DNA of 64,000 bases from CAVSUB01 sp963730995 (GTDB lineage Bacteria; Acidobacteriota; Vicinamibacteria; Vicinamibacterales; 2-12-FULL-66-21). Position numbers and translations under genes: made by a program. Within the stretch, counting starts at the first letter, position 1, and the number at the start of each line of letters is the position of its first letter. The DNA lies in the NCBI GenBank assembly GCA_963730995.1, contig CAVSUB010000004.1, forward strand, positions 186,001 to 250,000, given 5' to 3'. Under the pieces are notes generated by a model. The model did not search any database and had not been told where the DNA came from. It was given only the letters and a program-made list of their open reading frames with translations. Positions 54,086 to 62,228 of the stretch are shown one piece after another.

Positions 54086-55312
54086 ATGCATCAGAAAGAA
54101 GCGCCTCTCGATCGTCCGCCAGTCCGATCGCTGGATGACTTGATCGACCAGCCGTCGAGCGTCCAGCGGGAGCACGGGTACGCAGACACGGTCCAGGAAA
54201 TCCACCATCAGCCCGAGACCTGGATCGAAACCGCTCGCCGGATGGAGAGCCATCAACCGTTGCTCGCGGCGCACCTCACCGACGCGCGCACCGGCGTCTT
54301 CGGCTCCGGCGGCCTGGTGCTGACCGGATCAGGCAGCTCGCTCTACGTCGCGGAATGTCTCGCCATGCCGCTTCAACGCGCGCTGAAAGTGGCAGTCAGC
54401 GCCGTTTCCAGCGGTGGTCTGCTGACCCATCTCGACGCGCACCTCCCCGTGTCGCATGGAGGAGTGGTGGTCTCGTTTGCGCGGTCGGGCAACAGCCCCG
54501 AGAGCTCCGCGGCGGTTGACGAGGTTCTGGGCGCGCGACCGGCGTGGCATCACCTGATCATCACGTGCAACGACAGGGGTCGACTCGCTCAGTATGCCGG
54601 ACGAGACCGCGTGCACGCGCTCGTACTCGACGATCGCACGTGCGACCGCAGCCTGGTGATGACGAGCAGCTTCACGAACATGGCGGTCGCAGGTGCCGCG
54701 CTCGGGTGGCTCGACCGCGGCGCGGCATACCGTGCGCGCATCGGCCAGCTCGCGGACGTCGCCGTCCAGATCCTGCACGATTCCGGCAGGCTGGCCGACG
54801 TGGCCTCTCAGGAATTTCGCTCGGCGGTCTTCCTCGGCAGCGGCGCCCGGCTCGGTGCGGCACGTGAATCGGCGCTGAAGATGCTGGAGATGACGGACGG
54901 TCAGGTCCACGCGAGCGCCGAGACGTACCTGGGCTTGCGACACGGTCCGATGTGCGCGGTCCACGACGACACGCTCGTCGTGTGCTTCTTGTCCTCGGAT
55001 CCGATCACTCGCGGATACGAGATCGATTTGATCCGCGAGCTGGATCGCAAACAGCTCGGCATGCGATTGCTCGTGGGCGAAGACGTGCCCGATGAGATCC
55101 TGCGAGAGTCGGACACCCGCCTCGAGTGTCCCGGCCTCATGTCCGTCGGAGACGATCTCGCCGCGATTACCGACGTCGTGGTCGGTCAGCTTCTGGCGCT
55201 GTTCCGCTGCTTGAGGCTCGGGCTCAAGCCGGACGCGCCGTCCAACGACAACGTGATCAGCCGCGTAGTGGAGGATTTTGCCATTCACCCGCGGTACGCG
55301 TCACCCACATAA
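54086..55312 (+). CDS. agaS: AgaS-type SIS domain sugar-phosphate isomerase/deaminase
   Basis: The 408-residue double-SIS protein shows VLTGSGSSLYVAECLA and VVVSFARSGNSPESSAAV (SIS 1), and AVFLGSGARLGAARESALKM with AETYLGLRHGPM (SIS 2). This layout is that of AgaS, which converts galactosamine-6-phosphate to tagatose-6-phosphate, and of GlmS-like relatives. ATG 54086 or GTG 54080 may be used. It leads a three-gene operon with two PfkB kinases and has a candidate DeoR operator ~70 bases upstream, as expected for an amino-sugar catabolic gene. Confidence 0.87.
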   Translation: MHQKEAPLDRPPVRSLDDLIDQPSSVQREHGYADTVQEIHHQPETWIETARRMESHQPLLAAHLTDARTGVFGSGGLVLTGSGSSLYVAECLAMPLQRALKVAVSAVSSGGLLTHLDAHLPVSHGGVVVSFARSGNSPESSAAVDEVLGARPAWHHLIITCNDRGRLAQYAGRDRVHALVLDDRTCDRSLVMTSSFTNMAVAGAALGWLDRGAAYRARIGQLADVAVQILHDSGRLADVASQEFRSAVFLGSGARLGAARESALKMLEMTDGQVHASAETYLGLRHGPMCAVHDDTLVVCFLSSDPITRGYEIDLIRELDRKQLGMRLLVGEDVPDEILRESDTRLECPGLMSVGDDLAAITDVVVGQLLALFRCLRLGLKPDAPSNDNVISRVVEDFAIHPRYASPT

Positions 55313-55375
55313 CTCTTGGACGCGCAGGGGCGCGACGGCCGAAGGAGGTCCGGGAGGCACGTCTCCCGGTGATTG

Positions 55376-56299
55376 ATGCTCCAGGTCACGGTGATTGGCG
55401 AGCTCAACGTCGATTTGATCTTCAGCGGCTGCTCTCAGGTGCCCGCCTTCGGCGCGGAGGTGACGGTCAATGGCTTCGCCATGACGCTCGGGAGTGCGTC
55501 CGCGATTTGCGCCGTTGGTCTCGCGCGGCTCGGCCGACCGGTCTCGTTCGTGGGCAAAGTCGGCGCGGATTCCTGGGGCGACTACTGCCTCCAGTCGCTT
55601 CGGGCGGCGGGCGTCGATGTCAGCGACGTGCGCCGTGAGAAGCACGTGCAGACCGGCGTCACCGTCGCGCTGGCCGGGCCGCGGGATCGCGCGTTGATCA
55701 CGTTCCCTGGCGCGACGGAGCTCCTCACCGCAGCGGATCTCCCGGATACGCTGGGCACGGGGCGCGGTCACCTGCACGTCTCGTCGTTCTTCCTGCAGAC
55801 CGCGATGCGCCGGAACTGGCGAAGCGTGTTCGAGGGCGCCCGTCGTGCCGGCTGGTCGGTGTCGCTCGATCCCGGCTGCGATCCGACGGGCCGCTGGGAC
55901 GGCGATCTTCGCGAGCTGCTGCCGCTCATCGACGTCCTCCTCCCAAACGAGCTGGAGCTGACGTCGATCGCCGGATCTCGCGATCTCGAAAAGGCGCTTC
56001 GCACCCTTCAGACGAATTGCACGACCGTTGTCGCCAAGATTGGCGCGGACGGCGCGATTGCGCTCGAGAACGACCGCGTAGTCCGGGTGACGCCGCCGCC
56101 GATCACCGGGATCGACACCACCGGCGCGGGCGATTCGTTCAATGCCGGCTTTCTCCATGCCTGGCTCGACGGCCGCTCCCTGCAGGCCAGCCTGCGCGCC
56201 GGGGTGGCCTGCGGGTCGCTCTCGACACGTGCCCTCGGCGGCACCACCGCGCAGCCGACCGGCGACGAGCTCGCCGACTGCCTTGGGGCCGCCTGGTGA
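55376..56299 (+). CDS. PfkB-family carbohydrate kinase
   Basis: The 307-residue ribokinase-fold sugar kinase has N-terminal VTVIGELNVDLIFSG and GSASAICAVGLARLGRPVSF, and the C-terminal ATP/anion-hole motif DTTGAGDSFNAGFLHAWLDG with catalytic Asp. ATG 55376 is used (TTG 55373 precedes it). It may phosphorylate the amino sugar or a derived ketose. The stop overlaps the start of the next kinase (GTGA at 56296-56299). Confidence 0.9.
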   Translation: MLQVTVIGELNVDLIFSGCSQVPAFGAEVTVNGFAMTLGSASAICAVGLARLGRPVSFVGKVGADSWGDYCLQSLRAAGVDVSDVRREKHVQTGVTVALAGPRDRALITFPGATELLTAADLPDTLGTGRGHLHVSSFFLQTAMRRNWRSVFEGARRAGWSVSLDPGCDPTGRWDGDLRELLPLIDVLLPNELELTSIAGSRDLEKALRTLQTNCTTVVAKIGADGAIALENDRVVRVTPPPITGIDTTGAGDSFNAGFLHAWLDGRSLQASLRAGVACGSLSTRALGGTTAQPTGDELADCLGAAW

Positions 56300-57222
56300 T
56301 CCTCGTCGGCGGATTCAATACAGCGCTGGACAAGCTCGCGGCGACCGACACGATCGCGGCTGGCGCGGTGCTGCGCCTGCGCACGGTGCGGACGCTTCCC
56401 GGCGGAAAGGGGCTGCACGTTGCGCTCGCCTGTGCGACGCTCGGTGTCCCTGCGACCCTCGTCGGCCTGATTGACGACAGCTCGCGCACGCTCTTCGAGA
56501 CGACGCTGTCGCGCGCTGGAGCGAAATTCGTCGGCGTGAAGGCCGACGAGGGCATTCGAATCTGTTACGCGCTGCGGGATCCGGAGGGGCGGACAACCGA
56601 GCTGCTCGAGCCGGGTCCCAGCCTCACACCCGCAATTGCCGCAACCCTCCTGGATGCGTTTCGACGCGAGGCCGCCGGCGCCGCCGTCGTCGTGCTGTCG
56701 GGCAGCCTGCCGCCTGGTTTGCCGGCGGATACGTACGCGACGCTGATCGCGGAGGTCGGCTCGGATCGAGTGCTCCTCGACTCCAGCGGCGCGGCGTTGG
56801 AGGCAGGGATGGCCGCCGCTCCGATGCTCGTCAAACCAAACCGGCAGGAGGCCGAGCAGATCGTGGGTTTCCCGATCGCGTCCATGGCCGATGCCGCCCG
56901 AGCCGCCGCGGCGATCGGCAGCCGCGGTCCTCGTTATGTGGTGGTGTCGCTCGGCGCGGAGGGGGCCGTCGTGAGGACGTCCGACCAGGTTCTTCACGTT
57001 CGAGCCCCGAGAGCGAATGCCAGGAACACGGTCGGCGCCGGGGACTGCCTGCTGGCCGGATTTGCCATCGGGCTGTGGCGGGGATGGCCGATCGAACAGT
57101 GCGGACGCTATGCCGTTGCATGCGGGACGGCCAAGGTCACGCACCCCGAGACAGGCATGCTCGCCAGCGCGGAGGTCGAGGACCTGGCGCGAGCCGTGTC
57201 CGTGACCTCGCTGGCGGCGTAG
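56296..57222 (+). CDS. LacC/FruK-type PfkB kinase (tagatose-6-phosphate or 1-phosphofructokinase-like)
   Basis: The 308-residue PfkB kinase of the hexose-phosphate subgroup starts VILVGGFNTALDKLAATDTI, the usual NxxxDx opening of LacC/FruK. PGGKGLHVALACATLG is the substrate loop, and NTVGAGDCLLAGFAIGLWRG the catalytic motif. Phosphorylating tagatose-6-phosphate to the bisphosphate would directly follow the AgaS step. GTG 56296 overlaps the stop of the preceding kinase. The required aldolase is not in this window. Confidence 0.87.
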   Translation: MILVGGFNTALDKLAATDTIAAGAVLRLRTVRTLPGGKGLHVALACATLGVPATLVGLIDDSSRTLFETTLSRAGAKFVGVKADEGIRICYALRDPEGRTTELLEPGPSLTPAIAATLLDAFRREAAGAAVVVLSGSLPPGLPADTYATLIAEVGSDRVLLDSSGAALEAGMAAAPMLVKPNRQEAEQIVGFPIASMADAARAAAAIGSRGPRYVVVSLGAEGAVVRTSDQVLHVRAPRANARNTVGAGDCLLAGFAIGLWRGWPIEQCGRYAVACGTAKVTHPETGMLASAEVEDLARAVSVTSLAA

Positions 57223-57294
57223 CGTGGCGACGACCTTCGTTGGTGCCGCGCGGGACACCCCGCCCAGGGGGCCTCAAAAGAACCGCCTTGCGGG

Positions 57295-58599
57295 TCAGTA
57301 CGCGTGATATCGCGCGATGTCGATCCACTGGCCTCCAATCATCACGCGCTGCGGCTGTCGCACCGCGGAAATATCCCGCGCCACGTCACCTCTCACGACA
57401 ACCAGATCCGCCTGGAGCCCGGCACGCAGCGTGCCGATTTGATCCTCGCGATACACGAACGCTGCCGCAGTGCCCGTGGCGGCCGTAATGGCTTCGACCG
57501 GCGAGAATCCGCTCTCGACGAGCAGTTCCAGCTCGCGCCACGGCGCTTCGCCCCGTGCGGCGAACGGAACCTCCGTATGACCGCCCATGACGATGCGCGC
57601 CCCCTCCTGCGCGGCGCGCCTGGTCAGCTGCTTCATCTTGGCAAATCCTGCGGCGAGCGTCGGAACGAGATCGGGCTTGACGTCCTTGGGTGGTCGATCG
57701 GCGCGACGCTCGAAGACCGCCAGTGTCGGATCCAGCCATGGCTTGCGATCGCGAAGGACCGCGTAGAGCGCCTTCGCCTCGGGCCCGTCGAGATCCACGC
57801 CCGCGAAGAGCGCGTACCGGCCGTCACGCCGCGCCTCGTTGTCCTTGAGCACAGCCTGCCGGTACGCCTCCGCCTGCCTCCGCGGCACGACGCTCACGCC
57901 GAGCGAGGTGACGTGCTCGACGCCGTGGAGCCCTGCCGCAAACAACTCGCCCGCGTCGAGCAGTTCCAGGTGCGCCGTGCAGGGAATGTGGTGTTCGTTG
58001 CAGACGTCGATGACGGCTTTTGCGCTGGCAAAGGGCAGCCTGAAATAGATCTTGAGCGCCGACGCGCCCTGCCGGACGTTGATCTCGGCCAGCCGGCGCG
58101 CCTCGTCGGCATCGCGCGCGACAACCGAATCCGCCGGATACGCGGGGTTCTCACCGTCGATGTGGGGCCCGGTCGTGAACATGCGGGGTCCCGGCAGATG
58201 ATCCGCCGCGATCATGCGCCGCAGCTCGTCGAACTTGTCGTTCCATTGCCCGGGATCCCGGAACGCCGTGACGCCATGACTCAGCTGCCGCAGCGCCATC
58301 CTGGGATCGCTTTCGATGTGAAAGTGAAGATCGATCAGCCCGGGAATGACGGTCCCGTCCGGCACGTCGATGGCCTCTGCGCCTGCCGGCTTCGCTACGT
58401 CGTCGGCCCGGCCGATCCGCGTGATGTGGTCTCCTTCGATGACGATCCGCCCGTGGTCGAGGGGGGCCGTGCCGGTGCCGTCGATGATGTGCGCGGCGTC
58501 GATCACGATCGCACGCGTCTGCGGCGGTCGCGCGCCCAGAATAGGAAAGCTCACGGCCGCACAGGCGGTGACGGCCAGGGCTCGGCAGAGGGTCCGCAT
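57295..58599 (-). CDS. Exported amidohydrolase (imidazolonepropionase-like family)
   Basis: The 434-residue amidohydrolase starts at ATG 58599 with a signal peptide (MRTLCRALAVTACAAVSFPI). The composite beta domain and HxH metal motif GLIDLHFHIES are followed by the substrate-lid segment GASALKIYFRLPF. Metal His residues are in CTAHLELLDAG and LHGVEHVTSLG, and the catalytic region in VMGGHTEVPFA. The C-terminus returns to the composite domain (LRAGLQADLVVVRGDVARDI). It belongs to the broad family of secreted dipeptidase/imidazolonepropionase-like enzymes; substrate unknown. Convergent with the kinase operon, divergent from the DUF5107 gene. Confidence 0.87.
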   Translation of the reverse strand: MRTLCRALAVTACAAVSFPILGARPPQTRAIVIDAAHIIDGTGTAPLDHGRIVIEGDHITRIGRADDVAKPAGAEAIDVPDGTVIPGLIDLHFHIESDPRMALRQLSHGVTAFRDPGQWNDKFDELRRMIAADHLPGPRMFTTGPHIDGENPAYPADSVVARDADEARRLAEINVRQGASALKIYFRLPFASAKAVIDVCNEHHIPCTAHLELLDAGELFAAGLHGVEHVTSLGVSVVPRRQAEAYRQAVLKDNEARRDGRYALFAGVDLDGPEAKALYAVLRDRKPWLDPTLAVFERRADRPPKDVKPDLVPTLAAGFAKMKQLTRRAAQEGARIVMGGHTEVPFAARGEAPWRELELLVESGFSPVEAITAATGTAAAFVYREDQIGTLRAGLQADLVVVRGDVARDISAVRQPQRVMIGGQWIDIARYHAY

Positions 58600-58702
58600 G
58601 AAACAGAGTCTATCTTCCTTCGTCCGTCGGCTCTGCGGAGCCCACAGCGCGGTGTCTTCGCACTTGACTGGGCCGTGGCCGACGCGCCACTCTGCGCCTG
58701 AC

Positions 58703-61700
58703 ATGCGACGAGTTGTGACGCTGCTCGTGCTCGTGTGTGCGGCGGCGCTGCTCCGCGCCGCGCCGGAAAAGCCTGGCGTACGAGTCTGGCAGGATACGCT
58801 GCAGCTGCCCACCTACCTCGAGGCGCCCGCGAATCCGAACGCACCGTTCGATCTCTTCACGTTCGGCCGTTTCAACTATCCGTACCCGCTGCGCGATGGG
58901 CTGACCGACAAGCGAGAGGTCGTCAGCTGGCGCACCCTCAACCTCGAGAACGAGTATCTGCGCCTCACCGTTCTGCCGGACCTCGGGGGGCACATCTACA
59001 GCTGCCTCGACAAGCGCACCGGGCAGCAGATGTTTTACGCGAACAGCGCGATCAAGAAGGCGCTGATCGGATACCGGGGAGCGTGGGCAGCCTTCGGAGT
59101 CGAGTTCAACTATCCGGTCTCGCACAACTGGGCGTCGATGTCGCCCGTCGACTTTGCCACGGCGCAGAACTCCGACGGGAGCGGATCGATCTTCGTCGGC
59201 AACTCCGATCAGGTCTATCGAGGCCGCTGGCGCGTGGAGTTGCGACTGGCGCCGTCGAGGACGCTGCTCGAGCAGCGAGTCGAGCTCTACAACGCAACCG
59301 ATGTCCGACATCGGTACTACTGGTGGACGAACGGCGCCGTGCAGGCCTGGGAAGACTCGCGCCTCGTCTATCCGACCGAACTGATGGCGACACACGGCTT
59401 CACGGCTATCGAACCGTGGCCGAACGATCGGCAAGGACGCGACATGAGCGTCATCCGGAACCAGACCGATGGTCCGGTGTCGTTGTTCACCTACCGGACG
59501 CGGGAAGGGTTCGTCGGTGTGTACCATCCCCGCACCAAGAGTGGCACCGTGCACATCGCCGACCCGGCCGAGTTGCCAGTCCACAAGGTCTGGTCCTGGG
59601 GGTACGACCGGGACGCCGCCACCTGGCGCGAGGCCCTCTCCGACGACAACAGCGGGTACGTCGAGCTGCAGGCCGGCCTCTTCCGCAATCAGGAGACGTA
59701 CGCCTTCCTCGAGCCCCAGGACTCGGTGCGCTTCACCGAGTACTGGCTGCCGGTGCGGGATCTCGGCGGGATCACGCGCGCCACGCAGGATGCGATCCTC
59801 CACATAGAGCAGGTGACGCCGACAAGCCTGCGCGTGGCACTCGACGTGACGCGCGATCTTCCGGCGGCACGTCTGAAGCTGAAGACAGGCGATACCGAGG
59901 AATCCATCATCCAAAACCTCACGCCGCGAGAAGTGTGGCGCAGGGAAATCACGGCGTCGTCTTTCAGCCTCGAGCTCGCCGATCGCGCCGGGCACGTAAT
60001 CCTCCGTCACACGGACGGAAAGTTCGATCGCACGCCGGCGAGCGACGTCCCCGTCGGGCCGCAGCCCAGCTCCCGGGTGGTGCGCACGCCGACGAGCTCG
60101 CCGTCGGAGATTGTCGAGAGCGGAACGCTCGACGAGCTCGAGGGACGACGACTCGCGGCGATGGCAGCGTATCGGGAAGGGCTGACGAAGTACCCGAACA
60201 GTGTTCCTCTCTTGAAGTCGGCAGGTCGGCTCGCGATCGCGCTTGCCTGGCAGGCGGCGGCGGGCACGGAGGCACGGGACGGCGCGCGCCCGAATCCTGT
60301 CGCATGGCTCCAGGCGGCCGAGCAAGCGAACACGACCGACTTCGAAGTGCAGTACTACCTCGGGCTTGGGCTCGCGGCCGCCGAACGGACAGCCGACGCG
60401 CGACCGCGTTTCGAGTCGGCGCAGCGATTTCGCGCGACGCGCCTGCCGGCGACGATTCAGCTCGCCGATCTGCTCGCGAGAACCGGGAAGCCCGCTGAAG
60501 CGCTGAACGAGCTGCGGTCGGTCGGACCCGAGTCACCGCGTGCCGTGACGCTCGGAGCGCTCGAGGTCTCGCTGCTTCGTCGCCTCGGCCGCAGTGCAGA
60601 GGGTCGCGAGCGCCTGAAATACTGGCGGACGGTCGATCCCACGAGCAGCCTGCTGCGATACGAATCCACGCTGCTTGGCACACCAGACGCAGCCCTGTGG
60701 ACGCACCTCGGCGTCGACGCGAATCGCGTGCTGGACCTCGTCGAGCACTACCTCGCGTTCGGTGGGTACGACGATGCGCTGGGGCTGCTGGAGCGGAAGT
60801 ACCCGGATGTTCCGGCGTCGTTGCGGGAGAACGGGGCCGTGCCGCCGAGCCAGTCTCCGCTGGTGTCGTATTACCGGGGATACGTGCGCGAGCGGCTCGG
60901 CAGGGATCCCGGCGCGGATTTCGCTGCCGCCAGGACCATGCCTGCCACGTACGTGTTCCCGAATCGCGCCTCGTCTTACGACGTCCTGCGGTCAGCAGTG
61001 AAGGCGAACCCTGAAGACGCAACTGCGGGGTTCCTCCTGGGCTCGTTGTATCTGTCGAGCGGCCTGACCCAGGATGCCATCGGGGTATGGCAACGTGTGC
61101 GACGGCAGCAACCGTCCATGCCCACGCTGCACAGGAACCTCGGGACGGTGCTGCTCCTCGGGACTCCCGATTACAGGGAGGCCCGCGCCGTTCTCGAAGA
61201 GGGCCTCACGAACGATCCCGAGAACGTCGAGGTGTACGCGACGCTGGACGGCGTTCTCAGCGCGCTCGAGGCGCCGCCTGCCGACCGCGTGACGGCGCTC
61301 CGGCGTTTCCGTGCGCCCGAGCGGATGCCCTCGTCGCTCGTCTTCAAGCTGGCGCTCGCCCTCGCGGAGGCGGGTGATGCGTCGGCCGCCGAGCAGCTCT
61401 TCCACGATAGATTCTTCCCTCGCGAAGAAGGTGGTACGAACGTGCGGTCCGTGTATGCGCAGACCCGTCTCGTTTCGGCCCGCGTCGCGGCCGACAACCG
61501 GGACTGCGCAACCGCGCTGGAGATTCTCGACGGGTTGCCTGCCGAACGTCGCGACCTTCCGTTCACCACCGGAACGCTCGCCGACGCGCTGCAACCGGTG
61601 GCCATGACACGGCAGATGGCGGCCATCGAAGCCCAGTGCGGCCGCGAGGCACCGGCGCGCGAGCGCTGGGCGCGCCTGGAGCGGGCGGTGACCGGGAGCG

Positions 61701-61990
61701 GCTCGGCGACGGAACTGGCCATCGCAGACGAGGCTCGCGTTCGCCTTGGGCACGCACGCACAGACGACCAGCGCCGGCGGCTCGAAGAGGCGCTGGCGGC
61801 AGCGACGACGACGCTCGATTCAGGGGGATCGAGCAATCCGGGCATTCTCGAGTACACGCGCGCGTTGCTCCTGGCGGCGCTCGATCGCAGGCCGGAGGCG
61901 CGCGCATCGTTGCAGCAGGCGTTCCTGTTCCCCGATCGGAATCTGTCGCATGCGCTGGCACGTGCGGCGCTGCCTGCGATGCGCGATTGA
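58703..61990 (+). CDS. Large exported DUF5107-TPR protein
   Basis: The 1095-residue exported protein has a signal peptide MRRVVTLLVLVCAAALLRAA. Residues ~30-400 form a DUF5107-type beta-sandwich of the galactose-mutarotase-like kind (LENEYLRLTVLPDLGGHIYS, YYWWTNGAVQAWEDSRLVYP, WSWGYDRD). The C-terminal ~650 residues are TPR-like helical repeats (AAYREGLTKYPNSVPLLKSA and others). DUF5107 is associated with polysaccharide loci and suspected of glycosidase activity, without a proven mechanism that I can name. It fits the carbohydrate context. The next gene, a PQQ dehydrogenase, starts 238 bp downstream past a repeat block. Confidence 0.85.
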   Translation: MRRVVTLLVLVCAAALLRAAPEKPGVRVWQDTLQLPTYLEAPANPNAPFDLFTFGRFNYPYPLRDGLTDKREVVSWRTLNLENEYLRLTVLPDLGGHIYSCLDKRTGQQMFYANSAIKKALIGYRGAWAAFGVEFNYPVSHNWASMSPVDFATAQNSDGSGSIFVGNSDQVYRGRWRVELRLAPSRTLLEQRVELYNATDVRHRYYWWTNGAVQAWEDSRLVYPTELMATHGFTAIEPWPNDRQGRDMSVIRNQTDGPVSLFTYRTREGFVGVYHPRTKSGTVHIADPAELPVHKVWSWGYDRDAATWREALSDDNSGYVELQAGLFRNQETYAFLEPQDSVRFTEYWLPVRDLGGITRATQDAILHIEQVTPTSLRVALDVTRDLPAARLKLKTGDTEESIIQNLTPREVWRREITASSFSLELADRAGHVILRHTDGKFDRTPASDVPVGPQPSSRVVRTPTSSPSEIVESGTLDELEGRRLAAMAAYREGLTKYPNSVPLLKSAGRLAIALAWQAAAGTEARDGARPNPVAWLQAAEQANTTDFEVQYYLGLGLAAAERTADARPRFESAQRFRATRLPATIQLADLLARTGKPAEALNELRSVGPESPRAVTLGALEVSLLRRLGRSAEGRERLKYWRTVDPTSSLLRYESTLLGTPDAALWTHLGVDANRVLDLVEHYLAFGGYDDALGLLERKYPDVPASLRENGAVPPSQSPLVSYYRGYVRERLGRDPGADFAAARTMPATYVFPNRASSYDVLRSAVKANPEDATAGFLLGSLYLSSGLTQDAIGVWQRVRRQQPSMPTLHRNLGTVLLLGTPDYREARAVLEEGLTNDPENVEVYATLDGVLSALEAPPADRVTALRRFRAPERMPSSLVFKLALALAEAGDASAAEQLFHDRFFPREEGGTNVRSVYAQTRLVSARVAADNRDCATALEILDGLPAERRDLPFTTGTLADALQPVAMTRQMAAIEAQCGREAPARERWARLERAVTGSGSATELAIADEARVRLGHARTDDQRRRLEEALAAATTTLDSGGSSNPGILEYTRALLLAALDRRPEARASLQQAFLFPDRNLSHALARAALPAMRD

Positions 61991-62053
61991 GGTCGGCTAG
62001 GGCCGGACGGGCCCTTAGTACCTGGTGTGAGGGAAGGCCTGCTGGTCCGCGCA

Positions 62054-62125
62054 GGCGGGGTCTGACCACCTTCGCCAAGGCTACGGTGGTCCGCCGTAGC
62101 TTCAGCGAAGGCGGAAGACCCCGCC
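62054..62125. repeat. 72-bp nested hairpin repeat
   Basis: Outer arms GGCGGGGTCT (62054-62063) and AGACCCCGCC (62116-62125) enclose CCTTCGCC...GCTACGG paired with CCGTAGC...GCGAAGG. The phrase CTTCGCCAAGGCTACGG is one I associate with intergenic repeats of acidobacterial genomes (from memory). It lies 63 bp after the DUF5107 stop and may act as a terminator. Confidence 0.55.
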
Positions 62126-62150
62126 CTACATTGTGGCGACGGGCTGGGCT

Positions 62151-62225
62151 GTGGCGACGGGCCTTCAGGTCCGTCGGAGATCGCCGTTCGTTGTGGCGAC
62201 GGGCCTTCAGGCCCGTCGGAGATCG
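62151..62225 (+). repeat. GGGCCTTCAGGCCC direct repeat pair
   Basis: A 33-bp unit, GTGGCGACGGGCCTTCAGG...CGTCGGAGATCG, occurs at 62151-62183 and 62193-62225 with one difference. A partial third copy lies at 62133-62143. Each unit contains a GGGCCTT/AAGGCCC-like hairpin related to that at 2931-2952. The GGAG of the second copy sits at the right distance to be the ribosome-binding site of the following gene. Confidence 0.6.
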
Positions 62226-62228
62226 ATC

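Noticed and set aside
58610..60325. 571-codon open frame opposite the DUF5107 gene
   Set aside because: Antisense shadow; no signal peptide, motif or start context.
62151..62225. CRISPR-like direct repeats
   Set aside because: Only two full copies with a 9-bp spacer and hairpin symmetry of intergenic repeats; no cas genes.
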